Assembly (NCBI GenBank): GCA_050179875.1
Contig: JBFXES010000194.1
Coordinates: forward strand, 1-5,453
Length of the DNA: 5,453 bases
DNA from: JALOAT01 sp050179875
GTDB lineage: Bacteria; Pseudomonadota; Gammaproteobacteria; Thiohalomonadales; Thiohalomonadaceae
Direction: 5' to 3'
A model generated the notes under the pieces. That model was not told where the DNA came from and did no database searches. It worked only from the letters and a program-made list of their open reading frames with translations. Made by a program: the position numbers and the translations under genes. Position 1 is the stretch's first letter, and each line of letters starts with the position of its first letter. Shown here piece by piece: positions 5,429 to 5,453 of this stretch.

Positions 5429-5453
5429 GGGAACCTCTGCAAAAGTCCGGTTG
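5429..5453. mobile_element. Possible insertion-sequence terminal inverted repeat at window edge
   Basis: The last bases, from GGGAACCTCTGC to AAAAGTCC, look like the outer end of an IS5-family-type insertion sequence. They are directly preceded by TTAG (5426-5429, sharing one G), which fits the 4-bp YTAR target duplication used by part of that family. The assignment is from pattern memory only. No transposase is visible because the window ends here, and the opposite end cannot be compared. Confidence 0.35.

Overview
The window is the 3' half of a polar-flagellum chemotaxis operon from a GC-rich, non-enteric gammaproteobacterium. The gene order cheB - motC - motD - parC - parP - cheW - (small ORF) - DUF2802 gene is, apart from the small ORF, the arrangement I know from Pseudomonas aeruginosa downstream of fliA-cheY-cheZ-cheA. 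The protein sequences are Pseudomonas-like but clearly divergent. I cannot name the genus. The G/C-rich third codon positions and the REP-type repeat would suit Chromatiales/Ectothiorhodospiraceae-like or pseudomonad-related bacteria, but that is inference.

Layout. Positions 1-185 are non-coding and repeat-rich: a perfect 18-bp inverted repeat encloses a second, REP-like hairpin, and the region ends in three tandem CCGTGT-type 9-mers just upstream of cheB. From 186 to 5341 eight genes run on the + strand with almost no spacing: cheB, 2 nt, motC, 7 nt, motD, parC (overlapping or abutting), parP (ATGA overlap), cheW (ATGA overlap), 3 nt, a 62-codon proline/charge-rich ORF, then the DUF2802 membrane protein (ATGA overlap). 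This is a translationally coupled polycistron with no internal terminator or promoter that I can see. Positions 5342-5453 are non-coding: a small REP-like hairpin, then a sequence at the very edge that resembles an insertion-sequence end preceded by TTAG.

How the genes work together. CheB (receptor methylesterase) and CheW (CheA-receptor coupling) belong to the core chemosensory array. ParC and ParP place that array at the cell pole. MotC/MotD form a stator unit that powers the flagellum. The DUF2802 protein looks like a single-pass membrane protein with a coiled coil and a small C-terminal helical domain; its architecture and operon position recall Bacillus SwrB. The 62-aa ORF between cheW and the DUF2802 gene is the least explained element and the best candidate for an undescribed component. 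No defence system, CRISPR array, tRNA or rRNA is visible.
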